Part shown: one piece after another, positions 52,405 to 60,053 of the stretch | How positions within the stretch are numbered: position 1 is the stretch's first letter | Layout of the letters: each line of letters opens with the position of its first letter | DNA from: Paenibacillus sp. S150 | GTDB lineage: Bacteria; Bacillota; Bacilli; Paenibacillales; Paenibacillaceae | DNA: 64,000 nt | NCBI RefSeq assembly: GCF_019352175.1 | Contig: NZ_JACBYI010000006.1 | Location: 124,001 to 188,000, forward strand | Reading direction: 5' to 3' | The notes under the pieces: generated by a model | Told to the model about the DNA's origin: nothing | Database searches by the model: none | What the model saw: only the letters and a program-made list of their open reading frames with translations | Position numbers and translations under genes: made by a program

Positions 52405-53004
52405 ATTAAAGGACGTTCTGGCGGAGAAGAGACGAAGAAACGGATTGTGCAGACGGCCTCACAGCTGTTTGTTCAAAAAGGATACGCTGCTGTAACCATG
52501 AATGAGGTCTGTTCGGCGGCCAAGGTCAGCAAAGGGAGCCTGTATCACCATTTTCCCAGCAAGGATGAGCTTTTTCTGTACGTGGTGGAGGACGATACGG
52601 AGCAGTGGCTTTTGCAGTGGGCAGAGAAGAGAAGCAGCATCAGCGGTGTTGAGGAGCGCTTCTATGCATTGGGCGAGCATTATGCGAATGATTTCCAGAA
52701 TCCGCTGATCCGGGCACTTGAGGAATATGCCCGTTCCCGGCCCCATTCCGCTGAGGTTCATGAGCGTCTTGCGAAGCTCTACGAATCTGCGTCCGAAGCC
52801 TGCCGCGATCTTCTGCAGGAAGGAATGGGCTCCGGATATCTGATCAGGGGCGATCTGGACCATTATGTCATCGTTGTGAGCGGCCTTCTCGAAGGTGTCA
52901 GCAGAGTCAGCGAAATTATGGCGTCCGCCAAATCTCCGGAGGACATCATGCAATATTACCGTGAAGCGATAGGGCTGCTGCTGCAGGGAATCCGTGCCCG
53001 GTAG
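52405..53004 (+). CDS. TetR family regulator, probable AUU start
   Basis: A 199-residue regulator. The helix-turn-helix covers KKRIVQTASQLFVQKGYAAV and EVCSAAKVSKGSLYHHFPSK; the rest is a ligand domain. The first usual start codon, GTG 52447, falls inside helix 1 and would remove RI. In-frame sequence upstream encodes a normal N-terminus (IKGRSGGEETKKRIV), and AAGGAGG (52390-52396) lies 8 bases before ATT 52405; a stop at 52387 bars any earlier start. So an ATT start is proposed. It controls itself and the MFS gene through shared operators. Confidence 0.8.
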   Translation: MKGRSGGEETKKRIVQTASQLFVQKGYAAVTMNEVCSAAKVSKGSLYHHFPSKDELFLYVVEDDTEQWLLQWAEKRSSISGVEERFYALGEHYANDFQNPLIRALEEYARSRPHSAEVHERLAKLYESASEACRDLLQEGMGSGYLIRGDLDHYVIVVSGLLEGVSRVSEIMASAKSPEDIMQYYREAIGLLLQGIRAR

Positions 53005-53062
53005 GGTTATGGGAGGGAACTACGAGCTTCCATTTCCCCCTGCCGGATAGCTTCATACTGCG

Positions 53063-53089
53063 TATAATTAGACCGGATGGTCGGTCTTA
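53063..53089 (+). promoter_or_regulatory. TetR operator and -10 box of the MFS gene
   Basis: TATAAT (53063-53068) is followed at once by TAGACCGGATGGTCGGTCTTA, matching the operator at 52369-52388 in all but three or four positions. Repression by the upstream TetR protein is expected. Confidence 0.8.
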
Positions 53090-53160
53090 TTGGCTTTTTA
53101 TATATTTAATTAAGGGAATATCAAAGAAGACCGGGTTCTGGAATTACGGAGGTTATTAAA

Positions 53161-54369
53161 ATGACATTATTGCTTAGAAACCGGGGCGCTATGCTGCTCC
53201 TTATGCTGAATATATTTCTGGCGTTTACAGGGATCGGACTGGTTGTCCCGATTATGCCTACTTACATGAATGAGCTGCAGATCGGAGGCAGTGTCGTCGG
53301 GCTGCTGGTGGCGGCCTTCTCTCTGACCCAGCTGCTCCTTTCACCCTTTGCGGGCGGGCTGTCCGACAGGATGGGCCGGAAAAAAATCATCGTCATCGGG
53401 CTGGTTGTATTTGCGCTGTCGGAGCTGTTATTCGGCCTCGCCCAGTCAAGCTGGCTGTTGTTCGCGGCGAGAATGCTGGGAGGGGCCGGAGCGGCGATGA
53501 TTATGCCTGCGGTCATGGCGTATGTGGCGGATACCACCTCCATGGAGGAACGGGCTAAAGGCATGGGGCTGATCAATGCGGCCATTACCACCGGCTTTAT
53601 CATCGGACCGGGGCTTGGCGGCTATCTGGCTGAGCTTGGCATTCGTGTTCCATTCTTCGCTGCTGCCGGGGCTGCGGCACTGGTAGCCGTGGTGACCGCT
53701 GCCGTATTGCCTGAATCGCGTTCAACCGCCCAGCTTGCCAATGCCAAGTCCATTCAGGGAAATAAAGACAGTCTTATCGCCCAATTGGTGCGTTCTTACC
53801 GGGAGCCTTATTTCTTCGGTCTGCTGATTGTATTTGTGCTGTCCTTTGGACTGGCCAATTATGAAACGGTATTCGGGTTGTTTGTGGACCATAAGTTTGG
53901 ATTCACACCCAAGGATATTGCCTTTGTGCTGACCTTTGGCTCGATTTCGGGAGCGGTGATTCAGGTTACGGCTTTCAGCTGGATTCTGAAGCGTTTTGGA
54001 GAAAATAAGGTCATTTCGGCCTCGCTGCTTGCCGCGGGACTGTTCATTTTCCTGACCTTGCTTGTGCAGGGCTATTGGGCGATAGTCACTGTCACCTTTA
54101 TTGTGTTTCTCGCCATGGATATTCTGCGTCCTGCTGTCGGCACCCAGCTCTCCAAAATGGCCGTGGAATCACAGCAGGGCTTCGTGATGGGCATGAACTC
54201 GGCGTATACCAGTCTCGGCAATATTGCCGGACCGGTTGTTGCCGGCGTCCTGTTTGACCTGGATATTAACTTTCCGTATGCCGTGGCTTCCCTTGTACTT
54301 GTCCTGTGCTTCCTGCTGTCGCTTGCCTCAAGAAAGCGGATGGGCCGTCCCGGTCTGCAGGTAAAATGA
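53161..54369 (+). CDS. MFS efflux transporter, DHA1 type
   Basis: A 402-residue, 12-helix drug:H+ antiporter-like protein. Motif A is GGLSDRMGRKK, motif C GFIIGPGLGGYL, and the first helix has GIGLVVPIMPTYM. ATG 53161 follows GGAGG about 8 bases upstream. Controlled by the TetR gene just before it; exports an unknown compound that also acts as inducer. Confidence 0.93.
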   Translation: MTLLLRNRGAMLLLMLNIFLAFTGIGLVVPIMPTYMNELQIGGSVVGLLVAAFSLTQLLLSPFAGGLSDRMGRKKIIVIGLVVFALSELLFGLAQSSWLLFAARMLGGAGAAMIMPAVMAYVADTTSMEERAKGMGLINAAITTGFIIGPGLGGYLAELGIRVPFFAAAGAAALVAVVTAAVLPESRSTAQLANAKSIQGNKDSLIAQLVRSYREPYFFGLLIVFVLSFGLANYETVFGLFVDHKFGFTPKDIAFVLTFGSISGAVIQVTAFSWILKRFGENKVISASLLAAGLFIFLTLLVQGYWAIVTVTFIVFLAMDILRPAVGTQLSKMAVESQQGFVMGMNSAYTSLGNIAGPVVAGVLFDLDINFPYAVASLVLVLCFLLSLASRKRMGRPGLQVK

Positions 54370-54474
54370 TGAGCGGCTGCGTTTTCTGCGGATTTTGGCG
54401 GCAAGCCAATCTGTGATACTATTTTAGGGTAGGGTTGATATGAACACAGATCGTGTACGGAAAGAGGGATTTCA

Positions 54475-56685
54475 TTGACAGCAGATACGAATATTCCGGC
54501 CAAAGCGGCTGAAGAGGCGCTGGCCCGGCAGGAGCAGGAGACGATCACACAGGCGATTGCCAGGGAGCTGGGCATTAGTCTGAAGCAGGTGCGGACAACG
54601 GCGGGTCTGCTTGATGAAGGGAACACAATTCCCTTCATTGCCCGCTACCGCAAGGAAATGACCGGTGAGCTGGACGAGAATGCGCTGCGCGATATAGAAG
54701 AGCGGCTGGGCTATCTGCGCAATCTGGGGGACCGCAAAAAGGATGTGCTCCGCAGCATTGAGGAGCAGGGCAAGCTGACGGAGGAGCTGCAGGAGCAGAT
54801 TCTGAAGGCGGTCAAGCTGCAGGAGGTAGAGGATCTCTACCGTCCGTACCGCCAGAAACGCAAGACGCGTGCCAGCGCCGCCAAGGAGAAGGGGCTGGAG
54901 CCGCTCGCGGATTGGGTGCTGGAGCAGCGCCGCCAGGGCGATCCGCTTGAGGAAGCCGTGAAGTATATCGATTCCGGTAAAGGCGTGGAAAGCGCAGAGC
55001 TGGCGCTTCAGGGCGCGATGGATATCATTGCCGAGAATATTGCCGATGATCCGGCCATCCGCTCCTGGGTCCGCCAGTATACTGCCAGCCAGGGCGTGCT
55101 GGTCTCGGAAGCGAGGGATGCGGAGCAGGAGAGCGTCTACGAGAACTATTATAATTACCGTGAACCGGTACATAAAATGCCGCCGCACCGCATTCTCGCC
55201 ATTAACCGCGGCGAACGGGAGAATGTGCTGAAGGTCGGCATAGAGGTGACTGCCGACAAGATTCATGCTTTTATCTCGCGGAAGCTGATCAAGGGGCCGT
55301 CTCCGGTCAGGGAACTGCTGGAAGCGGTGACCGAGGATGCCTACAAGCGGCTGATCGCGCCTTCCGTGGAGCGCGAGGTGCGCGGGGAGATGACGGAAAA
55401 GGGGGAAACGCAAGCGATTTCCATCTTCTCCGGAAATCTGCGCAGCCTGCTGCTGCAGCCGCCGGTCAAGGGACGGAGCGTTCTCGGCGTCGACCCGGCT
55501 TACCGCACCGGCTGCAAGCTGGCCGTGGTGGACGATACCGGCAAGCTGCTGGAGGTAGCGGTCACTTATCCGACGCCGCCGAACAACAAGAAGAAAGAGG
55601 CGGCGGCGAAGTTCAAAGAGCTGATTGCCAAATATGGCATCCAGCTCATTGTAATCGGCAACGGCACCGGCTCGCGGGAGACGGAGCAGTTCACCGCCGA
55701 GGTGATCGCAGAGATCGGCGAGCCGGGGCTGGCGTACCTCATTGTCAATGAGGCCGGAGCCAGTGTGTATTCCGCCTCCAAGCTCGCGCAGGAGGAGTTC
55801 CCGGACCTGGATGTGGCGGAGCGCAGCGCCGCCTCCATCGCCCGCCGCGTGCAGGACCCGCTCGCGGAGCTGGTGAAGATCGACCCGAAGGCGATCGGTG
55901 TCGGGCAGTACCAGCATGACGTATCCCAGAAGCATCTGGAGGAAAGTCTTAAGGGCGTCGTCGAATCGGCGGTTAACCATGTCGGTGTCGATGTCAATAC
56001 GGCTTCCGCTTCGCTGCTGTCCTATGTCGCCGGAGTCAATGCGACCATTGCGAAGAATATTGTGAAGTTCCGCGAGGAGAACGGCAAGTTCACCACGCGC
56101 AAGCAGCTGCAGAAAGTGCCGCGTCTTGGTGCCAAATCCTACGAGCAGTGCATCGGCTTCCTGCGAATTCCCGGCGGAGACAACACGCTGGACCGGACGC
56201 CGATCCATCCCGAGTCTTATCCGGTCGTCGACCGCCTGTTCCGGGAGCTGGGGCTGGATGTGGCCTCGCTCGGCAGCAAGGAGGTTGCCTCGCAGCTTGA
56301 AGCCCAGGACGCCGCAGAGCTGGCTGTGAAGCTGGAAGTTGGCGTGCCTACGCTGCGCGACATCCTCGAGAGCCTGCAGCGTCCGGGCCGCGATCCGCGC
56401 GAGGAACTGCCGCTGCCGATCTTCCGCACCGATGTGCTGAAGATCGAAGACCTGGTTCCCGGCATGGAGATGCAGGGAACCGTGCGCAACGTGATCGATT
56501 TCGGCGCCTTCGTCGATATCGGCATCAAGAACGACGGGCTGGTGCATATTTCCCAGCTCAGCGGCAGCTACGTGAAGCATCCGATGGATGTGGTCTCCGT
56601 GGGAGACAACGTCACCGTATGGGTGATGGGCGTCGACCTGAAGAAAGGCCGGGTCAGCCTGACCATGCGTCCGCCGCGCGGATAA
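54475..56685 (+). CDS. tex: Tex family RNA-binding transcription accessory protein
   Basis: A 736-residue cytoplasmic protein of the Tex/YdcI family. Order: N-terminal Tex domain (NTIPFIARYRKEMTGELDE), YqgF-like RNase fold (GVDPAYRTGCKLAVVD), helix-hairpin-helix (LLSYVAGVNATIAKNIVKFR), and an S1 RNA-binding domain at about 650-730 (GTVRNVIDFGAFVDIGIKND). It affects transcription and binds nucleic acid. TTG 54475 follows AGAGGG. The length is normal. Its own terminator follows. Confidence 0.95.
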   Translation: MTADTNIPAKAAEEALARQEQETITQAIARELGISLKQVRTTAGLLDEGNTIPFIARYRKEMTGELDENALRDIEERLGYLRNLGDRKKDVLRSIEEQGKLTEELQEQILKAVKLQEVEDLYRPYRQKRKTRASAAKEKGLEPLADWVLEQRRQGDPLEEAVKYIDSGKGVESAELALQGAMDIIAENIADDPAIRSWVRQYTASQGVLVSEARDAEQESVYENYYNYREPVHKMPPHRILAINRGERENVLKVGIEVTADKIHAFISRKLIKGPSPVRELLEAVTEDAYKRLIAPSVEREVRGEMTEKGETQAISIFSGNLRSLLLQPPVKGRSVLGVDPAYRTGCKLAVVDDTGKLLEVAVTYPTPPNNKKKEAAAKFKELIAKYGIQLIVIGNGTGSRETEQFTAEVIAEIGEPGLAYLIVNEAGASVYSASKLAQEEFPDLDVAERSAASIARRVQDPLAELVKIDPKAIGVGQYQHDVSQKHLEESLKGVVESAVNHVGVDVNTASASLLSYVAGVNATIAKNIVKFREENGKFTTRKQLQKVPRLGAKSYEQCIGFLRIPGGDNTLDRTPIHPESYPVVDRLFRELGLDVASLGSKEVASQLEAQDAAELAVKLEVGVPTLRDILESLQRPGRDPREELPLPIFRTDVLKIEDLVPGMEMQGTVRNVIDFGAFVDIGIKNDGLVHISQLSGSYVKHPMDVVSVGDNVTVWVMGVDLKKGRVSLTMRPPRG

Positions 56686-56707
56686 TGCCGGAAGCGCGGA
56701 GTATGTA

Positions 56708-56744
56708 AGCCCTCTGACCTGGGTTACCGGGCAGAGGGCTTTTT
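56708..56744 (+). terminator. Terminator after tex
   Basis: Perfect 9-bp stem AGCCCTCTG / CAGAGGGCT with inner CC/GG pairs and five T. Confidence 0.88.
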
Positions 56745-56746
56745 GG

Positions 56747-56769
56747 AAAGATAAGAATTTATATGTTTC
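56747..56769. repeat. Dispersed element B, copy 3 (short)
   Basis: AAAGATAAGAATTTATATGT, directly after the tex terminator. It shares only the first part with the copies at 28592 and 33253; the GGGGTCCCC part is absent. Confidence 0.65.
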
Positions 56770-56799
56770 ACGCTAAAAATTAGCCTTATCTTGCTCGCT

Positions 56800-56840
56800 G
56801 AAACGGATACCGTCCTTAATAAGGACGGCTTAGCCGTTTC
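56800..56840. repeat. Nested hairpin ahead of array 3
   Basis: Outer arms GAAACGG / CCGTTTC and inner arms CCGTCCTT / AAGGACGG with a 3-base loop. No T-run. It stands between the tex terminator and the tandem array; function unknown. Confidence 0.65.
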
Positions 56841-56876
56841 CACTTGTCCACAACAAACTATCTTTGCCTCTAAATT

Positions 56877-57203
56877 CGCCCGGAGCAGGCCATGTGCAGG
56901 AATCAGAGGTAAAAGTGCCTCTGATTCCGCCCGGAGCAGGCCATGTGCAGGAATCAGAGGTAAAAGTGCCTCTGATTCCGCCCTCAGCAGGCCATGTGCA
57001 GAAATCAGAGGTAAAAGTGCCTCTGATTCCGCCCGGAGCAGGCCATGTGCAGGAATCAGAGGTAAAAGTGCCTCTGATTCCGCCCTCAGCAGGCCATGTG
57101 CAGAAATCAGAGGTAAAAGTGCCTCTGATTCCGCCCGGAGCAGGCCATGTGCAGGAATCAGAGGTAAAAGTGCCTCTGATTCCGCCCGGAGCAGGCCATG
57201 TGC
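56877..57203. repeat. Tandem array 3: 51-bp units with strong hairpins
   Basis: Units start at 56877, 56928, 56979, 57030, 57081, 57132 and 57183 (partial). Each holds GGAATCAGAGGTA-AAAG-TGCCTCTGATTCC, stems of 13 with one mismatch. Two head variants (CGGAG and CTCAG) appear in an order that suggests duplication of a two-unit 102-bp block. A frame open through the array runs into a GNAT remnant. Same period as arrays 1 and 2. Confidence 0.92.
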
Positions 57204-57204
57204 T

Positions 57205-57361
57205 AATGCCCATCCGGAGCTTGGATGTCGTCAGCAGCCATGCTGCCCTGGCTCTGTATCACTCTGCCGGTTTTTGCACAGAAAGCGAAGAAATCAGATA
57301 TGGCATGGAGCTTGGGCAGCAAGGTGTCCGGCGGCGCCATTTCACGCGCTCCAGGCCCTAA
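57205..57361 (+). pseudogene. GNAT acetyltransferase C-terminal remnant joined to array 3
   Basis: The frame leaving the array encodes SSHAALALYHSAGFCTESEE and RYGMELG, typical of the last helix and strand of GNAT enzymes (A-L-x-L-Y-x-x-x-G-F). The first two thirds of the gene are missing. The array occupies the lost part's place. Confidence 0.65.
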
Positions 57362-57525
57362 ACCGCGGTATTGAACCACCCGTAAATCCAGCCTGGGGCT
57401 GTACAAGCGGGTGTTTTTCTTTTGGTCAACTGCACAATACATTTCGTCCGATCATCAATATTCTTTTATGTAAGGCAGCCGTTATACTGAAAGCGTGTTC
57501 AACAAGAGCTATGGGAGGCTGTACA

Positions 57526-58821
57526 ATGGAAGGGTTAACAATAGGTTGGTACGGGGCGCTGGCGGGACTGGCAATCGCGATCATTCTGATCCTGAGAAAG
57601 CTGAATCCGGTCTATGCATTATTTCTCGGGGCCATCGTGGGTGCGCTGATTGGCGGTGCCAATCTGGAACAGACGGTGAGTGTACTTGTAAGCGGTACGC
57701 AAAGTGTCATGGGAACAGTCCTGCGCGTGCTTGCCGCCGGGGTGCTGGCAGGGGTGATGATGGAGTCGGGGGCAGCCGAGACGATAGCCCAGGCAATCGT
57801 GAAAAAGTTTGGCGGCAGCAAGGCCATTCTTGCACTGGCGCTGGCAACGATGATTATTACAGCCGTAGGGGTATTCATACCCGTAGCTGTACTGATAGTG
57901 GCGCCGATTGCTTTATCTGTAGGCAATAAAATGGGAATCTCCAAAGTGGCGCTGCTGCTCGCACTCTCCGGCGGCGGGAAGGCGGGGAATATCATCTCGC
58001 CCAATCCCAATACCATCGCCGCAGCGCGGGGGTTCGAGCTTGATCTGAGCAATGTGATGCTGGCCGGCTTCATTCCGGCAGTATGCGGATTAATTGTAAC
58101 CGTTATTATAGCCTCTCTGCTGAAAAATAAAGGTGTAAAAGTGCTTGACGGGGATGCAGTGTACAATGAAATCGATGCTTCCAAATATCCGCCGCTGGGC
58201 AAGGCCATCGTGGCCCCCCTCGTTGCGGTCATCCTGCTGATGATCAATCCGATCGGTTCGCTCACCGGCGTAGAGGTGCTGTCCAAGATCAAGGTGGATG
58301 CGCTGTACATTCTGCCGATTGCCGGGATTATTGGCCTCCTGGCCATGGGCCAGGGCAGCAAAATTCTGGAATTTACTTCGTCCGGTCTGAATAAAATGAC
58401 TGCCACGGTGCTGATTCTGATCGGGGCCGGCGGAATTGCCGGACTGATCGCCGCTTCTGACCTATCCGTCCAGATTGTGGGCCTGATTGAGGCGGCGGGG
58501 ATTTCGGGAACCTTCCTGGCACCGATTTCCGGTATTCTGATGGCGGCGGCTACAGGCTCCACCTCGACAGGCGTAATTCTGGCGACAGGCTCATTCGGGC
58601 AAGCGGTTCTGGATATGGGAACGGCGCCCCTTGCCGCAGCGGTAATGGTGCATACCGGGGCTACGGTCATCGACTCCTTGCCGCAGGGGAATTACTTCCA
58701 TGTCACGGCCGACAGCATGAAAATGTCGATTAAGCAGCGGATGGGGCTGATCCCCTATGAAGCGGTTGTAGGCGGGACGATGACCATTGCGGCGACGATC
58801 ATATATGGATTTTTGTTCTAG
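57526..58821 (+). CDS. GntP family permease, probably for glycerate
   Basis: A 431-residue membrane protein with 12-14 helices of the gluconate:H+ symporter family. GGGKAGNIISPNPNTIAAARGF and ATGSTSTGVILATGSFGQAV are family hallmarks. ATG 57526 follows GGGAGG by 8 bases; the frame upstream runs into the array region and is rejected. The glycerate kinase gene 35 bases downstream suggests that the substrate is D-glycerate or a related sugar acid. Confidence 0.92.
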   Translation: MEGLTIGWYGALAGLAIAIILILRKLNPVYALFLGAIVGALIGGANLEQTVSVLVSGTQSVMGTVLRVLAAGVLAGVMMESGAAETIAQAIVKKFGGSKAILALALATMIITAVGVFIPVAVLIVAPIALSVGNKMGISKVALLLALSGGGKAGNIISPNPNTIAAARGFELDLSNVMLAGFIPAVCGLIVTVIIASLLKNKGVKVLDGDAVYNEIDASKYPPLGKAIVAPLVAVILLMINPIGSLTGVEVLSKIKVDALYILPIAGIIGLLAMGQGSKILEFTSSGLNKMTATVLILIGAGGIAGLIAASDLSVQIVGLIEAAGISGTFLAPISGILMAAATGSTSTGVILATGSFGQAVLDMGTAPLAAAVMVHTGATVIDSLPQGNYFHVTADSMKMSIKQRMGLIPYEAVVGGTMTIAATIIYGFLF

Positions 58822-58856
58822 CTGCAGCTTCTAAATATTGGATATGGGGTGAGGAT

Positions 58857-60005
58857 ATGAGAGAGAAAGAGAAAACATTTGTACTGGCACCGGATTCCTT
58901 CAAACAGAGCATGAGCGCCAAAGAAGTCTGCATTGCCATGGAAAAGGGCTTGCGGAAAGTCTATCCGGCAGCTAATTATATTCATGTGCCGATGGCGGAC
59001 GGCGGGGAAGGAACCGTCCAGTCACTGGTTGATGCCTCGGGCGGGGAGCTTCATTACAAAGAGGTGACCGGACCGCTCGGGCAAAGGGTTACAGCCCAAT
59101 ACGGCATACTTGGCGGCGGGCAGACGGCGGCGATTGAGATGGCCTCCGCAAGCGGTATCCATCTGGTAACCCGGGAAACCCGGAACCCCCTGATTACAAC
59201 CACCTACGGTACCGGCGAATTGATCCGTGAGTGCCTGGACAGGGGCATCCGCAGGATTATTATCGGTATCGGAGGCAGTGCGACGAATGACGGCGGTGCG
59301 GGCATGGCAGAGGCGCTTGGGGCCCAATTTCTGGATGAGGCAGGAGCGGTGCTTCCCCGCGGCGGCGGCAGCCTGGGCAGCCTGGCAAGCATAGATATTA
59401 CGGAGCTGGACGAGCGGCTCCGGCATGTTCAATTGATTGTCGCCTGCGATGTGACGAACCCGCTGTGCGGTGAGCACGGCGCTTCCCGGGTGTTCGGCCC
59501 GCAAAAGGGAGCTACCCCGGAGATGGTGCAGGCGCTGGACGCCAATCTGGCCCATTATGCCGGGATTGTGAAGCGGCAGCTGCACAAGGATGTTCGGGAT
59601 CTGCCCGGTGCGGGTGCTGCCGGAGGATTGGGGGCGGGACTGCTGATCTTTACCCGGGCTGTGCTGCAGAAGGGCATTGAGATTGTAATAGAATATACCG
59701 GTTTGAAGGAAAAGCTCGCCGGCGCCGATGTCGTCTTCACAGGCGAAGGCGGGATCGACTTCCAGACGAAGTTCGGGAAGGCGCCCTACGGTGTCGCCCG
59801 TGCTGCCAAGGCCGGCGGATCAAAGGTTATCGCCATCGCCGGTTATCTCGGAGAGGGGATTGATGCCCTGTATGAGGAAGGCTTCACAGCCATCTTCGGC
59901 ATCGTTCCCGGAGCCTCTGAACTCGAGAAGCTGCTGGCCGAGGGGCCGCAGAATGTTGAGCGGACCTGTGAGAATATTGCCAGAATCCTGAAGATAAGCG
60001 AATAG
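58857..60005 (+). CDS. Glycerate kinase (GlxK/GarK family)
   Basis: A 382-residue cytoplasmic kinase making phosphoglycerate (the 2-phosphate in the characterised GarK/GlxK group) from D-glycerate and ATP. Signatures are LAPDSFKQSMSAKEVCIAME, VPMADGGEGTVQSLVDA, IGIGGSATNDGGAGMAEALG and FTGEGGIDFQTKFGKAP. GGTGAGG lies before ATG 58857. It forms an operon with the GntP permease and faces the CdaR-type regulator gene. Confidence 0.94.
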   Translation: MREKEKTFVLAPDSFKQSMSAKEVCIAMEKGLRKVYPAANYIHVPMADGGEGTVQSLVDASGGELHYKEVTGPLGQRVTAQYGILGGGQTAAIEMASASGIHLVTRETRNPLITTTYGTGELIRECLDRGIRRIIIGIGGSATNDGGAGMAEALGAQFLDEAGAVLPRGGGSLGSLASIDITELDERLRHVQLIVACDVTNPLCGEHGASRVFGPQKGATPEMVQALDANLAHYAGIVKRQLHKDVRDLPGAGAAGGLGAGLLIFTRAVLQKGIEIVIEYTGLKEKLAGADVVFTGEGGIDFQTKFGKAPYGVARAAKAGGSKVIAIAGYLGEGIDALYEEGFTAIFGIVPGASELEKLLAEGPQNVERTCENIARILKISE

Positions 60006-60014
60006 TGTAAAAGC

Positions 60015-60046
60015 GGCGGCCCTGGAGAGTTTTCTTCAGGGCCGCC
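60015..60046. terminator. Bidirectional terminator between glycerate kinase and CdaR genes
   Basis: GGCGGCCCTG / CAGGGCCGCC perfect stem with a 12-base loop; it separates two convergent genes. No long T-run outside the stem. Confidence 0.7.
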
Positions 60047-60053
60047 TGATGTG

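Noticed and set aside
54472..56580. Minus-strand frame of 702 codons opposite tex
   Set aside because: Antisense shadow. The plus-strand protein matches the Tex family over its whole length.
56830..57213. Minus-strand open frame of 127 codons across array 3
   Set aside because: Same periodicity artefact as in array 1; the repeated peptide has no other support.
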